Virus record (IMG/VR): IMGVR_UViG_3300033233_000043
Location: 1 to 59,750 of that record
Length of the DNA stretch: 59,750 nt
Direction: 5' to 3' (one strand)
DNA from: a virus
This document shows positions 1 to 8,733 of the stretch, in pieces. How positions within the stretch are numbered: position 1 is the stretch's first letter; every line of letters begins with the position of its first letter. The notes below the pieces were generated by a model. That model did not search any database. It saw only the letters and a list, made by a program, of their open reading frames with translations, and was not told the origin of the DNA. A program made the position numbers and the translations under genes.

Positions 1-1104
1 AACACTTGTATTAACTGATTCTGACGGACCATTAACAAAGAATGAAACTGTACCTATTTGATTAATAATATTAACACCTAAATTAGTTCCTGTTCCACCA
101 CCAACTCGGTATTGTACAAATAAGGTGCTATTAGCTTTAAGAACACTACCTAAAGCAAAGTTATTTGAATATTTATTTAAATCTAATGTGAACCCATTTT
201 TTGCAAACTCCCTTAATTGTTCATCCGCAGATTGACTACCACCACCATATGTCATTTTAAAAAATCCTTCAGGTGTGTACTCAGTAATAAATTTATCATT
301 TGTTTGGACGTACTTACCCACTTTAATTCCCGGATTATCAGAAACTTTTGTTGGGTCTTCAATAAATACTCTGTCTTCAACTAACGCTTTAACTTCATAC
401 CATCTATTGTTGGAACCTAAAAATTCTTGGGTAGTAGGAATATTAGCGTATTGCGTACCATCTTTTAATAAAACACTTGTAACCCCTAATACATTTTTTT
501 CAGGTAAAAATATTTCCAAAAATGGTTTAACATCAGACGATGTTATAACTCTTTTAAAAACTTTTGTAATACCATTAACAACAGTTTCTCTTTTAACAAT
601 TGTATAATTAATTAATTTATTATTAGAATCAAAATTAGGTATTTTTAATCTATTAGGATAACCTTCGGCATTTATTGCTGATGTAAAGTCAATATCGTAA
701 ATTGTTTCAAAAACTTGACCAGCACCATTAGCTTGAGAACCTCTTCTTAAGATACCACAGTATCTTAAATCTTCCTTGTCCCCAAATGCGGGTACCGTAA
801 TTGAAAAGTCAACTAATGAGACTGACGGTCTAAGTCCAGGAACTTTTAATCCGTAAGTTCTTGCAATATTAAAAATTGATGACCTTTGTTGTGCATATTG
901 TAATACAGTTTCCTGAACACTTCTATCAATGTTAAATTGTAAGTTGTCAGTTACAGCTGCATTTAAGTCCAACAATACTGAAAAAACTGAGGCGTCGTTA
1001 AAGTTATCAATAGTGTCAGGATAATAAGTTCTTGTAAAATTTATTAACTCAGTTCTAATTGATTGGAAGTCTCTAGTTGTGTATGATATTTTCTTGTTAG
1101 CCAT
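1..1104 (-). CDS. Baseplate wedge protein, T4 gp6-like (3' part missing)
   Basis: The frame is open from an ATG at 1104 to the left edge, giving 368 codons with the C-terminus lost. The N-terminus (MANKKISYTTRDFQSIRTEL) and the following stretch with DASVFSVLLDLNAAVTDNL and the AQQRSSIFNIARTYGL segment are typical of T4 gp6 and related baseplate J-like wedge proteins, which start with a short helical region followed by a domain that dimerises around the hub. In T4, gp6 joins gp7 and gp53 to build the wedge and ring. It lies six bases after gp25, as baseplate genes often cluster. The start is preceded by an A/T-only leader with no Shine-Dalgarno sequence. The family is fairly sure; the exact ring contacts are inferred. 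Confidence 0.8.
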   Translation of the reverse strand, partial: MANKKISYTTRDFQSIRTELINFTRTYYPDTIDNFNDASVFSVLLDLNAAVTDNLQFNIDRSVQETVLQYAQQRSSIFNIARTYGLKVPGLRPSVSLVDFSITVPAFGDKEDLRYCGILRRGSQANGAGQVFETIYDIDFTSAINAEGYPNRLKIPNFDSNNKLINYTIVKRETVVNGITKVFKRVITSSDVKPFLEIFLPEKNVLGVTSVLLKDGTQYANIPTTQEFLGSNNRWYEVKALVEDRVFIEDPTKVSDNPGIKVGKYVQTNDKFITEYTPEGFFKMTYGGGSQSADEQLREFAKNGFTLDLNKYSNNFALGSVLKANSTLFVQYRVGGGTGTNLGVNIINQIGTVSFFVNGPSESVNTSV

Positions 1105-1110
1105 ATATCA

Positions 1111-1569
1111 TTAAATATTTATAATTACAAAATCTGAATTGTTAAAAGCATCATTAGTAATGATGTAATCAATTTTAACTCTTGCAGTATGTTCTAAAGT
1201 TCCAATATCAGAAACTCGGTAAACTCTTTCGTCGTTGTCGTTTATATAAGTGCCTTTATTTTCCTCCCCTTCGGAAGCCGCACTTATGTCAATCTTAGTA
1301 ATTGTTATTCCTGGAATATACTCTTCAACAGAGGCTCTAATCTCCGCTTCAATTTCTGAAAAGGTAGGTCCATCTAAAGGTTCAAATATAAACTCATATA
1401 GTCTTGTACCAAAATCAGGTAAATAATATCGAGTACCTTTTCTAGTCAATAAAAGATGAATTAAATCAGTTCTGATTTCTTCATCATTTACCTCAGAAAG
1501 GTCTAAATACTTACCATCATAAGAATCTCTAAAAGGAAAATTAATCCCATATGTAGTTCCATTTGCCAT
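1111..1569 (-). CDS. Baseplate wedge protein, T4 gp25-like
   Basis: About 152 residues, close to T4 gp25 (132 aa), a lysozyme-like-fold wedge protein that attaches to the sheath and is shared with type VI secretion (TssE). Visible family features are the region LSEVNDEEIRTDLIHLLLT, then the RYYLPDFGTRLYEFIFEPL signature and the E(I/A)xAxVEEYIPGI segment. An upstream extension to 1626 is open, but it would run through the T-tract of the nrdA terminator, so I chose the ATG at 1569 (MANGTTYGINFPF). TATTTAT-type sites lie 4 and 31 bases upstream of this ATG. It starts a small baseplate unit with gp6. Confident of family. Confidence 0.85.
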   Translation of the reverse strand: MANGTTYGINFPFRDSYDGKYLDLSEVNDEEIRTDLIHLLLTRKGTRYYLPDFGTRLYEFIFEPLDGPTFSEIEAEIRASVEEYIPGITITKIDISAASEGEENKGTYINDNDERVYRVSDIGTLEHTARVKIDYIITNDAFNNSDFVIINI

Positions 1570-1600
1570 ATCAATAAATATAGTGTCGTGATTATTTCTT

Positions 1601-1607
1601 ATAAATA
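1601..1607 (-). promoter_or_regulatory. TATTTAT motif upstream of gp25
   Basis: Read on the coding strand this is CTATTTATAAG, 31 bases before the gp25 ATG and just after the nrdA terminator, so it could restart transcription for the baseplate pair. A second copy (1574-1580) sits only four bases from the ATG. Confidence 0.35.
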
Positions 1608-1610
1608 GAG

Positions 1611-1643
1611 TAAAATAAAAAATCACGACAGTTTGCCGTGATT
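1611..1643 (-). terminator. Rho-independent terminator after nrdA
   Basis: On the minus strand the arms AATCACG and CGTGATT enclose a nine-base loop and are followed by TTTTTATTTTA. It begins 24 bases past the nrdA stop, so it closes the replication/nucleotide operon. Confidence 0.75.
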
Positions 1644-1667
1644 AATGTTGTAATTTTCTATTTTATA

Positions 1668-4100
1668 TTAAGACCCACATCCAAAACATTCAAATTCTGA
1701 ATCCTTTGGTTTAATTGTTGGGTCAAAAGGTATAACATCCAATTTTGGTATTTGTTTTTCAATCTTTGGTTTTTCAACTTTAGAGATGTCCATAGCTAAA
1801 TGTTTTGCTCCTGTAGAAATCGCCTTAGTTCTAACATAATAACAAAGAGTTTTTAATCCTTGTCTCCATCCATGAAAATGTGCCGACGAAATTTTAGGTA
1901 ATGTTGGTGCTGACATGTAGATATTCATTGATTGTGATTGGTCAATAAAAGGACCTCTATCCGCAGCCATATCAATCAAATCTCTTTGGGAAATTTCCCA
2001 TATAGTTTTGTACTTAGGAAGTAGATGTTCAATACGTTTAACTTTTTTATTGTAATTTTTGTCTTCAGGGTCTAAATAATGGTTAAAGTTAATCCCTTGA
2101 ACTGAACCTTCATTCATAATTATTTCATTTTTTAAATCCTCAGACCAAATACCAATTTTTTCAAAATCATTGATTAAATATTTATTTACAATCAAAATTT
2201 CTCCACCAACAACACGTCTATTAAACAAAGCTGAGTGAGCCGGTTCTGTCATTTCAAAAGACCCAGTGATTTTAGCTGAAGACGCAACAGGCATTTGTGC
2301 CGTAAATAAAGAGTTACATACCCCATATTTTTTAACGTCTTCTTTTAACGTGTCCCAATCCCAATAACCCGATAAACTTTCTTTTTTTAATCCCCACATA
2401 TCAAATTGGAATTCTCCTTTAGACATTGGTGACCCCTCAAAGAATTTGTATGGTTGGTATTCTTCAGTTCTACATAATTCATTACTTTCGCTGATAGCCG
2501 CATAATAGATAGTTTCAAAAATATCTTTATTCAATGACTTTGCTTCTTCAGAAGTAAAAATATAATCCATTAGATAAAAGACATCTGCAAGACCTTGAGT
2601 TCCAATCGCAATTGCTCTTTGTTCAAGACCACCTTTACGTCCTTTTTCAGTAGAGTAGCTATTAATATCAACAACTTTATTTAAAGCTCTAACAACTTTT
2701 CTAACCTCACTGTATAATAATCTAAAGTCAAATTTACCGTCAATAATGAAGTTCTTTAAAACCATAGAAGACAAGGTACAAATTGCCGTAGTATTCTCAT
2801 CAGTAAATTGATAAATCTCGTTACACAAATTAGATTGTTTAATTACACCAATATTTTGGTGATTTGTTTTCTTATTCGCATTATCTTTAGAACATAAATA
2901 AGGGACTCCAGTTTCAATTTGGGATTCAATAATTTTATTCCAAATATCTTGAGCCTTAACTTTTTTACCAAGACCTTTGTTGACAGCTAATTTATAATTT
3001 TCTTCGTACTCATTTCCATAACACTCTTGTAATGGTTTAATATTATTTGAGATAATGTCGTTAGGGCAGAATAAATACCAATCATCATTATTTTCAACCG
3101 CTCGCATGAAATTATCAGGAATCCAAAGTGCGGTAAATAAATCACGAGCTCTCATTTCTTCCGAACCTGTATTTTTCTTAATCTCTAATAAATCAATAAT
3201 ATCTTTATGCCAAGGTTCAATATAGATAGCGGCACTACCTGGTCTACGACCTTGTTGGTTAAAGAATCTAAGTGACTCATTAACTATTTTTAAATATTTT
3301 AAAAGTCCACCCGCAAATCCTCCTGAACTTGAAATTCTACTTTCTTTACTTCTAATATTTGACATTGAAAGTCCGATACCTGCCGCGTCAGAGGAGTACG
3401 TTGAAATGTCACTCAATGTCCCTAATAAACCTTTGCGGGAATCGGAATTATTGTAATGTAATACACATGACGCTAACTGAGGTGTCTTTGTCCCCGCATT
3501 AATCATGATAGGTGTTGCTGGTGAAATCAATTGATTTGATAATGAATTGTAATATTCAACTGCCTCTTCAAATGTTTTAGTCACCCATAAGGAAACTCTC
3601 ATATACATGTGTTGTGGTCTTTCAATAACCTTACCACTAGATAACTTTAACAAATACATTTCTTGTAATGAGCGCCAAGCAAAATAATCAAAATTATAAT
3701 CATTCTCATGATTAATTATTTTATCAATATTTTCTGAACCATATTTTTCAATAGTTTTCATTAATATCTCATTAACAATACCATTATTGTACAATTCTGT
3801 CATTGTTTCACTAAAACTATGATTAGTTTCTTTGTGATATGAAGATATTGCAACTGATGAAGCTAATCTTGAATAATCGTGATGACTACCAGTATATGCC
3901 GCAGCAATTTCGTACACTAACTTATCTAACTCTTTTGTTGTTATACTACCCTCGGTAGGTACCGAAGTAATAACTTTAATAAAAATTTCATCAGAATTAA
4001 CATTTAACCCTTTAGCGGCTTTCTTAACTCTCTGATAAATTTTCTGAGGATTAAAGGACACCTCATCGCCCCCTCTTTTTTTAATTTTTAATGACATCAT
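1668..4100 (-). CDS. nrdA: Ribonucleoside-diphosphate reductase, large (alpha) subunit, class I
   Basis: An 810-residue NrdA that reduces ribonucleotides to deoxyribonucleotides for phage DNA synthesis. An ATP-cone-like N-terminus (RGGDEVSFNPQKIYQRV) is present. The redox pair and radical-chemistry residues are in place: C212 in LASCVLHY, N424/C426/E428 in NLCNEI, and C441 in ICTLSS. The C-terminal tail ends in ECFGCGS (C805, C808), the pair that accepts electrons from thioredoxin or glutaredoxin, and the phosphate-binding PVASSAKITGSFEMTEP loop is near residue 640. It lies 10 bases after nrdB and is the last gene of the leftward operon dnaB-nrdB-nrdA, followed by a clear terminator. Two consecutive ATGs (4100, 4097) are possible starts. 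It looks intact. Confidence 0.95.
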   Translation of the reverse strand: MMSLKIKKRGGDEVSFNPQKIYQRVKKAAKGLNVNSDEIFIKVITSVPTEGSITTKELDKLVYEIAAAYTGSHHDYSRLASSVAISSYHKETNHSFSETMTELYNNGIVNEILMKTIEKYGSENIDKIINHENDYNFDYFAWRSLQEMYLLKLSSGKVIERPQHMYMRVSLWVTKTFEEAVEYYNSLSNQLISPATPIMINAGTKTPQLASCVLHYNNSDSRKGLLGTLSDISTYSSDAAGIGLSMSNIRSKESRISSSGGFAGGLLKYLKIVNESLRFFNQQGRRPGSAAIYIEPWHKDIIDLLEIKKNTGSEEMRARDLFTALWIPDNFMRAVENNDDWYLFCPNDIISNNIKPLQECYGNEYEENYKLAVNKGLGKKVKAQDIWNKIIESQIETGVPYLCSKDNANKKTNHQNIGVIKQSNLCNEIYQFTDENTTAICTLSSMVLKNFIIDGKFDFRLLYSEVRKVVRALNKVVDINSYSTEKGRKGGLEQRAIAIGTQGLADVFYLMDYIFTSEEAKSLNKDIFETIYYAAISESNELCRTEEYQPYKFFEGSPMSKGEFQFDMWGLKKESLSGYWDWDTLKEDVKKYGVCNSLFTAQMPVASSAKITGSFEMTEPAHSALFNRRVVGGEILIVNKYLINDFEKIGIWSEDLKNEIIMNEGSVQGINFNHYLDPEDKNYNKKVKRIEHLLPKYKTIWEISQRDLIDMAADRGPFIDQSQSMNIYMSAPTLPKISSAHFHGWRQGLKTLCYYVRTKAISTGAKHLAMDISKVEKPKIEKQIPKLDVIPFDPTIKPKDSEFECFGCGS

Positions 4101-4110
4101 ATATTTTTAT

Positions 4111-5058
4111 TTAAAAATCATCCGTAAATGACAATGTTTCGTTCAATTTAGCTTTTTGGTATTCCATAGTCCTTGATTCAAAAAAATTACCTTTTGTTTC
4201 TACCGCAATTTGTTCCATAAATTTAAATGGTTGGTCCACATTAAATTCTTTTTTACATCCAAGTTTAAGTAATAAACCATCAGTAACAAATTCAAGATAT
4301 TGTTTCATTAGGTTTGAATTCATCCCAATTAAAGATATTGGTAATGACTCAATAATGAATTCTTTCTCAATCTCTAATGCAGATAATAAAATTTCTCTAA
4401 TTCTTTTCTCACTTGGTTTGTTTTCAATGTGATTATTTAATAAATGAATTGCAAAGTCACAGTGTAAGTTCTCATCTTTGAAAATCAAAGTGTTTGCATT
4501 ACATAGTCCTTGTAAAATACCTCGAGACTTTAACCAAAAAATAGCACAGAACGAACCTGAAAAAAAGATACCTTCAACCGCCGCAAAAGCAATTAATCTT
4601 TCTTCAAATGTTGAGTTCTCTATCCAATTTAAAGCCCATTTTGCCTTTTTTTGTACCGCAGGTAATCTATCAATAGCGTGAAAGCATTCATCTTTTTCTT
4701 GTGGGTTTGACACATAGGTATCAATAAGTAATGAATACATTAAAGAGTGAATATTTTCTGCCATTAACTGAAATCCGTAAAAGAATTTTGCTTCAGGGTA
4801 TTGGACTTCTTTTAAGAAGTTTTCTGCCAAATTTTCATTAACAATACCATCGGATGCCGCAAAGAATGATAAGACGTTTTTTACGAAAAATCTCTCATTA
4901 TCTGATAAGTTTTCCCAATCTCTAATATCATTTGATAAATCAACCTCTTCCGCAGTCCAGAACGCCGCTTGATGTTGTTTGTAATATTCCCAAATATCAT
5001 TGTGCTCGATTGGGAAAATAACGAATCTATTTGGATTCTCTATTAAAATTTTTTCCAT
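4111..5058 (-). CDS. nrdB: Ribonucleoside-diphosphate reductase, small (beta) subunit, class I
   Basis: A 315-residue ferritin-like subunit that carries the di-metal centre and tyrosyl radical used by NrdA. By alignment to the E. coli pattern the metal ligands would be D40 (EEVDLS), E101 and H104 (AENIHSLMY), E162 ([10 protein letters not shown]), E196 and H199 (KDENLH), with the radical tyrosine at Y108, three residues after the ligand motif H. All are present, which supports an active class Ia-type enzyme. The start ATG follows the dnaB stop by seven bases in a run of A (AAAAAAAC), a leader without Shine-Dalgarno. The nrdB-before-nrdA order is the reverse of T4. Confidence 0.95.
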   Translation of the reverse strand: MEKILIENPNRFVIFPIEHNDIWEYYKQHQAAFWTAEEVDLSNDIRDWENLSDNERFFVKNVLSFFAASDGIVNENLAENFLKEVQYPEAKFFYGFQLMAENIHSLMYSLLIDTYVSNPQEKDECFHAIDRLPAVQKKAKWALNWIENSTFEERLIAFAAVEGIFFSGSFCAIFWLKSRGILQGLCNANTLIFKDENLHCDFAIHLLNNHIENKPSEKRIREILLSALEIEKEFIIESLPISLIGMNSNLMKQYLEFVTDGLLLKLGCKKEFNVDQPFKFMEQIAVETKGNFFESRTMEYQKAKLNETLSFTDDF

Positions 5059-5065
5059 GTTTTTT

Positions 5066-6448
5066 TTAGTTTTGTGTTTGTTGTTTTTCTTTTCTTTTGT
5101 CTAACAAGTCTTTAACTCGTTGACGGTTTCTCTCTTCTTGTTGTCCCTCTAGTCCTAAGAATGTAACCGAACTTTCGGTATCAATCTCTAACATTCCATT
5201 ATCAAATTTACAATTTTCAAACACAACCCCATCATCACCAATACGAGATTTAGTAATTGCTATTGTTGCTAGTTTCATTTCTTTTTGTTGTAGGGATTTT
5301 GCCACGGTAATGATTACGTGTCCAACTTGTGCTTTTTTAATAGAACCACCCATTTGGTCGGTAGTTACTACATCAGACGAAATTGAACTTCGGTTACCTT
5401 GAGTTGCGGTCCATCCAACTAAATCCAACTCGTGACACATTGATTCAAATGCTCTCATAACCGAACCTTCAGATTTCCATTCATCACTTAAATTCCTATC
5501 AGGAACAACACAGTCAATATAATCTAATAATACCATATCAACTCTTACTCCATCGGCAATCATTTTTCTAATTTGATTTTTAATTTGTAACATAGTTACG
5601 GTATCAGATGGAAGTTTTTTTAAGATTAATTTATTGGTCATTGTATCTTTTACCTCTTGTACTTTAATCATAACTTCCTCTTTCTTTAAGGACAATTCAT
5701 CAGGATGAACCTTTGTCCATAAAGTAATATGTTTTCTTTGAATAATCTTTGGGTTATCTTCAAAGAAGATTTGTAATACGTTATACCCCAAATTAAAAGC
5801 GTGATTTGCAACTTTTGTTAGTAGTGTTGATTTACCAACCCCAGTAGGTGCTAACACTACACCGATTTCTCCTTTAGCCAAACCTCCTTTTAAGAGTCTA
5901 TCAATACCTGGGATACCCATTGGTATTGGATGACGATAATCCTCATTTAAAACCTCACTTAAATTGAAAAATACATCGGATTGTCCATCTTCTCTTTCCC
6001 CAACTTGTAAAGCGTTCCTCACTAATTGTTCTACTTTATCATAGTTTTCAAATTCACCTCCATCGATGATTTTTTGAGCTTTGTTCATTACTTTCTGTAA
6101 TTCTTGTTGTTTACAGAATTTCATAGCCTTTTCCTGAACAAATTCCCCACCCTCAAGTGGAGCTTCTTTGATTTTATTAATAGTATCAATAACAATTTTT
6201 GACGCTAATTCCTGTTGTAATTCAGATTTGGTGATTTGTTCTAAAGTGTCAAATGCTGGTGCATGTTCATACTTTGTGTAATATTCTTTAACCATCTGAA
6301 TAATTATTTTGAAGTATTTGTTTTCAAAGTAATTTGTTTCAATCACATCAAGAATAGACCTCGCAAAGTCTTTATCGATAATAATTTGGTTTAATAATTG
6401 TAGCTGAAAACTGCTACCTAGATATTCGAAATTTTTGTTTGACGCCAT
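5066..6448 (-). CDS. Replicative DNA helicase, DnaB/gp41 type
   Basis: A 460-residue hexameric-helicase candidate that would unwind the phage replication fork. The N-terminal ~150 residues are helical, as in the DnaB N-domain, and the RecA-like core has Walker A APTGVGKS at residues 200-207 and Walker B MVLLDYID with D309. The downstream region contains [11 protein letters not shown] and [14 protein letters not shown], typical of DnaB motif H3/H4 stretches. The last 30 residues are charged and Gln-rich. It sits between a hypothetical protein and nrdB in a tight leftward operon that also has RNase H. No separate primase gene is seen in this window. The start is preceded by GAAAAAACT, again A-rich. 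Confidence 0.9.
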   Translation of the reverse strand: MASNKNFEYLGSSFQLQLLNQIIIDKDFARSILDVIETNYFENKYFKIIIQMVKEYYTKYEHAPAFDTLEQITKSELQQELASKIVIDTINKIKEAPLEGGEFVQEKAMKFCKQQELQKVMNKAQKIIDGGEFENYDKVEQLVRNALQVGEREDGQSDVFFNLSEVLNEDYRHPIPMGIPGIDRLLKGGLAKGEIGVVLAPTGVGKSTLLTKVANHAFNLGYNVLQIFFEDNPKIIQRKHITLWTKVHPDELSLKKEEVMIKVQEVKDTMTNKLILKKLPSDTVTMLQIKNQIRKMIADGVRVDMVLLDYIDCVVPDRNLSDEWKSEGSVMRAFESMCHELDLVGWTATQGNRSSISSDVVTTDQMGGSIKKAQVGHVIITVAKSLQQKEMKLATIAITKSRIGDDGVVFENCKFDNGMLEIDTESSVTFLGLEGQQEERNRQRVKDLLDKRKEKQQTQN

Positions 6449-6470
6449 AGTTTTTTCATTGTTGTATTTG

Positions 6471-6477
6471 ATAAATA
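6471..6477 (-). promoter_or_regulatory. TATTTAT motif upstream of the helicase gene
   Basis: Coding-strand reading AATATTTATC, 22 bases before the helicase ATG and inside the short gap after the preceding stop. It may provide a second transcript start for the helicase-nrd genes. Confidence 0.35.
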
Positions 6478-6930
6478 TTACCCTTTTAAAGGAAGTCCAA
6501 GGTACTCGAGTGTTAAATTTTCAGATGAAAAAATGTCAGTCAAAGACATAAGTAAATTTTTTAGGTGTGGGCGTACGTCTACGGTGTATCTTATCTTAGG
6601 TGGGTATATTTTTGCGTCGAACTGTCTCTGACAAATTGTCACATCACCCATCTTAATATACACATTAAAATATTCAGGACCATCAATATACGATGTGTCT
6701 AATATTGTAGGATTGTTAATAATTTCATAATGATTGTCAATCATGTATGATGCGGTTTTCATTTTTAGTTGATACTTAATATCATAACTAAAATTAGCCA
6801 ACAGGTTATAAAACTCTAATGAGTTTTTACCGTCAGGGTTAAAGTTTCTAACATTAAAATATCTTTGTACAATGATATTATCATTTACCATCATTAAAAA
6901 TTCTAATTTTGTTGATTCTTGTTCTTTCAT
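6478..6930 (-). CDS. Hypothetical protein in the replication operon
   Basis: A 150-residue protein I do not recognise. It begins MKEQESTKLEFLMMVNDNII, has no cysteine cluster and no transmembrane segment or signal peptide, and contains several aromatic-rich beta-like strands (YFNVRNFNPDG, EYFNVYIKMGDV, ICQRQFDAKIYPPKI). Only two bases separate it from RNase H upstream and 29 from the helicase downstream, so it is co-transcribed with replication genes and may be a replication accessory factor. That role is inferred only from position. Confidence 0.75.
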   Translation of the reverse strand: MKEQESTKLEFLMMVNDNIIVQRYFNVRNFNPDGKNSLEFYNLLANFSYDIKYQLKMKTASYMIDNHYEIINNPTILDTSYIDGPEYFNVYIKMGDVTICQRQFDAKIYPPKIRYTVDVRPHLKNLLMSLTDIFSSENLTLEYLGLPLKG

Positions 6931-6932
6931 AT

Positions 6933-7937
6933 TTATTTTATTTGTTTGTAATTTTTTTTTTCTTTTCTTGTTAATTTCATGTATGGACGAACAAAGTCAA
7001 CCCAAGCATTGTCTATTTTTGGTAAGAATTTAAAGAACCCGTCCTCCATCATCATCTTTAAAAGATTCCTATACCCTCTCCCATCAGGGTCTAAACTTTC
7101 TCGATAATATAATTCAACTAATTCTTTTGCTTCATCGGTGATTAATGGTTTTGATAAATCTATTATTTTTTCATTAATAATAAAAAATTCTTCACCGTAT
7201 ACACCTGTTTTAGTTTTACCTGATAATAAATTTTGTAAAGATTTATTACCTTTATCTTCTTTTAAAAGAGTTTCTGCCTTTATTAAAATATCGGTAATAG
7301 TTACCGTTTGGTCAAGCAATTCAGGAAATAATTTAACTAAAGTTTTTTCACCCAAATAATAAATTCCATCTATATTATCTGACTTATCACCCGATAATAT
7401 TTTATATGTTTTAATATTCTGATGCGGAAATTCATGGAATTGAATCTTTATTTTATCCCCATTTTTATACACTTGTTTTGAGTTTGGGGAATAGACCGAA
7501 ACCTTATCTGAGATAAGTTGTGTCAAATCTTTATCTCCCGAAAAAATAGTTTTAATTTCGTCTTCAGATATTTGGCAGTAGTACGCAATCAAATCGTCAC
7601 CTTCGTTATTATCTACTTCAATTTGTCTTATATAACATTCCTCCAAATATTGTTTAACTCTCTCTTTTTGTTCTCCAAAAGATTGGTCTTTAAAATCTTC
7701 GGTTATAAGTAGTTTTTTTTTATACTGGGGGTAAATAAGTTTGCGGGTAGAAGAGTTATCATCCCCATCCCACATAACAACAACCTTATCAAAATTTTGT
7801 TCGTCAATAAACCGTCTAATTGTGTTGATAAAATGCCATAACCCTCCTATGTGTTTTCCGTTGTGGTAAAAATCTTTAACTCCGTGAAATCCTATTTTTA
7901 ATAAATTGTTACCATCGACCAAAAGTGTTTTAGTCAT
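6933..7937 (-). CDS. RNase H / 5'-3' flap exonuclease (FEN family, T4 Rnh-like)
   Basis: A 334-residue nuclease (T4 RNase H is 305 aa) that would remove RNA primers and flaps from lagging-strand fragments. Acidic metal-binding residues follow the FEN pattern: D8 in LLVDGNNLL, D57/D59/D60 in VMWDGDDNSSTRK, E112/D114/D115 in NEGDDLIAYY, D135/D137 in FSGDKDLTQL, and D174/D177 in LSGDKSDNIDGI. The last group leads into a helix-three-turn-helix-like DNA-binding segment (GIYYLGEKTL). The C-terminus is Lys-rich (KLTRKEKKNYKQ). It heads the operon of hypothetical, helicase, nrdB and nrdA genes. Confidence 0.9.
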   Translation of the reverse strand: MTKTLLVDGNNLLKIGFHGVKDFYHNGKHIGGLWHFINTIRRFIDEQNFDKVVVMWDGDDNSSTRKLIYPQYKKKLLITEDFKDQSFGEQKERVKQYLEECYIRQIEVDNNEGDDLIAYYCQISEDEIKTIFSGDKDLTQLISDKVSVYSPNSKQVYKNGDKIKIQFHEFPHQNIKTYKILSGDKSDNIDGIYYLGEKTLVKLFPELLDQTVTITDILIKAETLLKEDKGNKSLQNLLSGKTKTGVYGEEFFIINEKIIDLSKPLITDEAKELVELYYRESLDPDGRGYRNLLKMMMEDGFFKFLPKIDNAWVDFVRPYMKLTRKEKKNYKQIK

Positions 7938-7959
7938 TTGTTTTTTTTTGTATTTGTTA

Positions 7960-8553
7960 CTATAATATTTTGTTACTCTTTTTCAAATTATCTTCCGCCC
8001 ATAGTGGTTGAAGATTTTTATAATGACATAACTTATAAAGTTCGTCTTCTGTTTTTGCCGATGATAACGGAATGATGTGGTCAATGTGCCACTCACTCCT
8101 ATTATCCCAAGTCATGCCATCGGTAAATTGGGTTTCTAAATGTTCTTTTAAGAATTGGGGGGTACATCCAATTATTTCGAAAGTTTTGTTTTTTTTGGTT
8201 GTGTTAAGAGTAATTAAGTATTTTCTTAATCTACATCTAACTTTATTTGTTAAATGGTAAACAGGGTCTTCTTTCCTTCTTTCTTTCGCTCTTTTATTTT
8301 TTCTATCTCTAATTTTTTGATAGTTTTTTATTTCCCACTCTTTTATTCTTTCTCGAATAGTTTCTTTATTTTTTTCCCTCCAAATTTTTCCAATAGTTAT
8401 AATTTTTTTACTATTTTTTTTTAACCAAGTATGATTATTTTTTAATTTACATTCTTTACAATTATTTCTATAACCGGTTGGGGTGTCAGTTCGTTTATAA
8501 AATTCAGATAAAGATTTTTCCAAACCACATTCAATACAAATTTTAGTTTCCAT
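7960..8553 (-). CDS. HNH endonuclease with N-terminal zinc-binding motif
   Basis: A 197-residue free-standing HNH nuclease, likely a homing-type selfish element. The N-terminus has a CxxC...CxxC pair (CIECGLEKSLSEFY, CKECKLKN) followed by a long Lys/Arg-rich helix. The C-terminal nuclease core reads EWHIDHIIPLSSA and then CHYKNLQPLWAEDNLKKSNK, giving the H-N-H catalytic and metal residues (HIDH, N in YKNLQPLW, N in EDNLKKSN). It is inserted between a small RHH-like gene, which it overlaps by 11 bases, and the RNase H gene. A near-identical C-terminal fragment lies on the other strand at about 48.8 kb, so this element has been mobile in this genome. Confidence 0.9.
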   Translation of the reverse strand: METKICIECGLEKSLSEFYKRTDTPTGYRNNCKECKLKNNHTWLKKNSKKIITIGKIWREKNKETIRERIKEWEIKNYQKIRDRKNKRAKERRKEDPVYHLTNKVRCRLRKYLITLNTTKKNKTFEIIGCTPQFLKEHLETQFTDGMTWDNRSEWHIDHIIPLSSAKTEDELYKLCHYKNLQPLWAEDNLKKSNKIL

Positions 8554-8695
8554 TTTTAATATATTCTTTTAATAATTTATTAACTAGGGAAGATAAATTT
8601 ATAGATTTATCTTTGAAGTATTGTGGTAGTTCGGGGTCAAGAGACACCGCCAATTTTACTTTCTTTTTTTCTTCTTCAACTTTTTTTCTTCCCAT
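8543..8695 (-). CDS. Small ribbon-helix-helix-like protein
   Basis: A 50-residue open frame starting at ATG 8695 (MGRKKVEEEKKKVKLAVSL) and ending inside the first codons of the HNH gene. The pattern of a basic N-terminus, a short strand KVKLAVSLD, then two helices with INLSSLVNKLLKEYI resembles CopG/Arc-type ribbon-helix-helix DNA-binding proteins. It could regulate the HNH gene it overlaps by 11 bases, or be a small phage transcription factor; neither can be shown. A TATTTAT motif begins only four bases upstream of the ATG (8700-8706). Confidence 0.6.
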   Translation of the reverse strand: MGRKKVEEEKKKVKLAVSLDPELPQYFKDKSINLSSLVNKLLKEYIKNGN

Positions 8696-8733
8696 ATTAA
8701 TAAATATCATCAAATACTTAAAAGTATAATTAT

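Noticed and set aside
1116-1123. T4 late promoter TATAAATA upstream of gp6
   Set aside because: It matches exactly but is only 11 bases from the ATG, with no room for a leader, and TATTTAT in the forward sense is the recurring form elsewhere.
1570-1626. Nineteen-codon N-terminal extension of gp25
   Set aside because: It passes through the terminator T-tract after nrdA and is not needed by the family; ATG 1569 is used.
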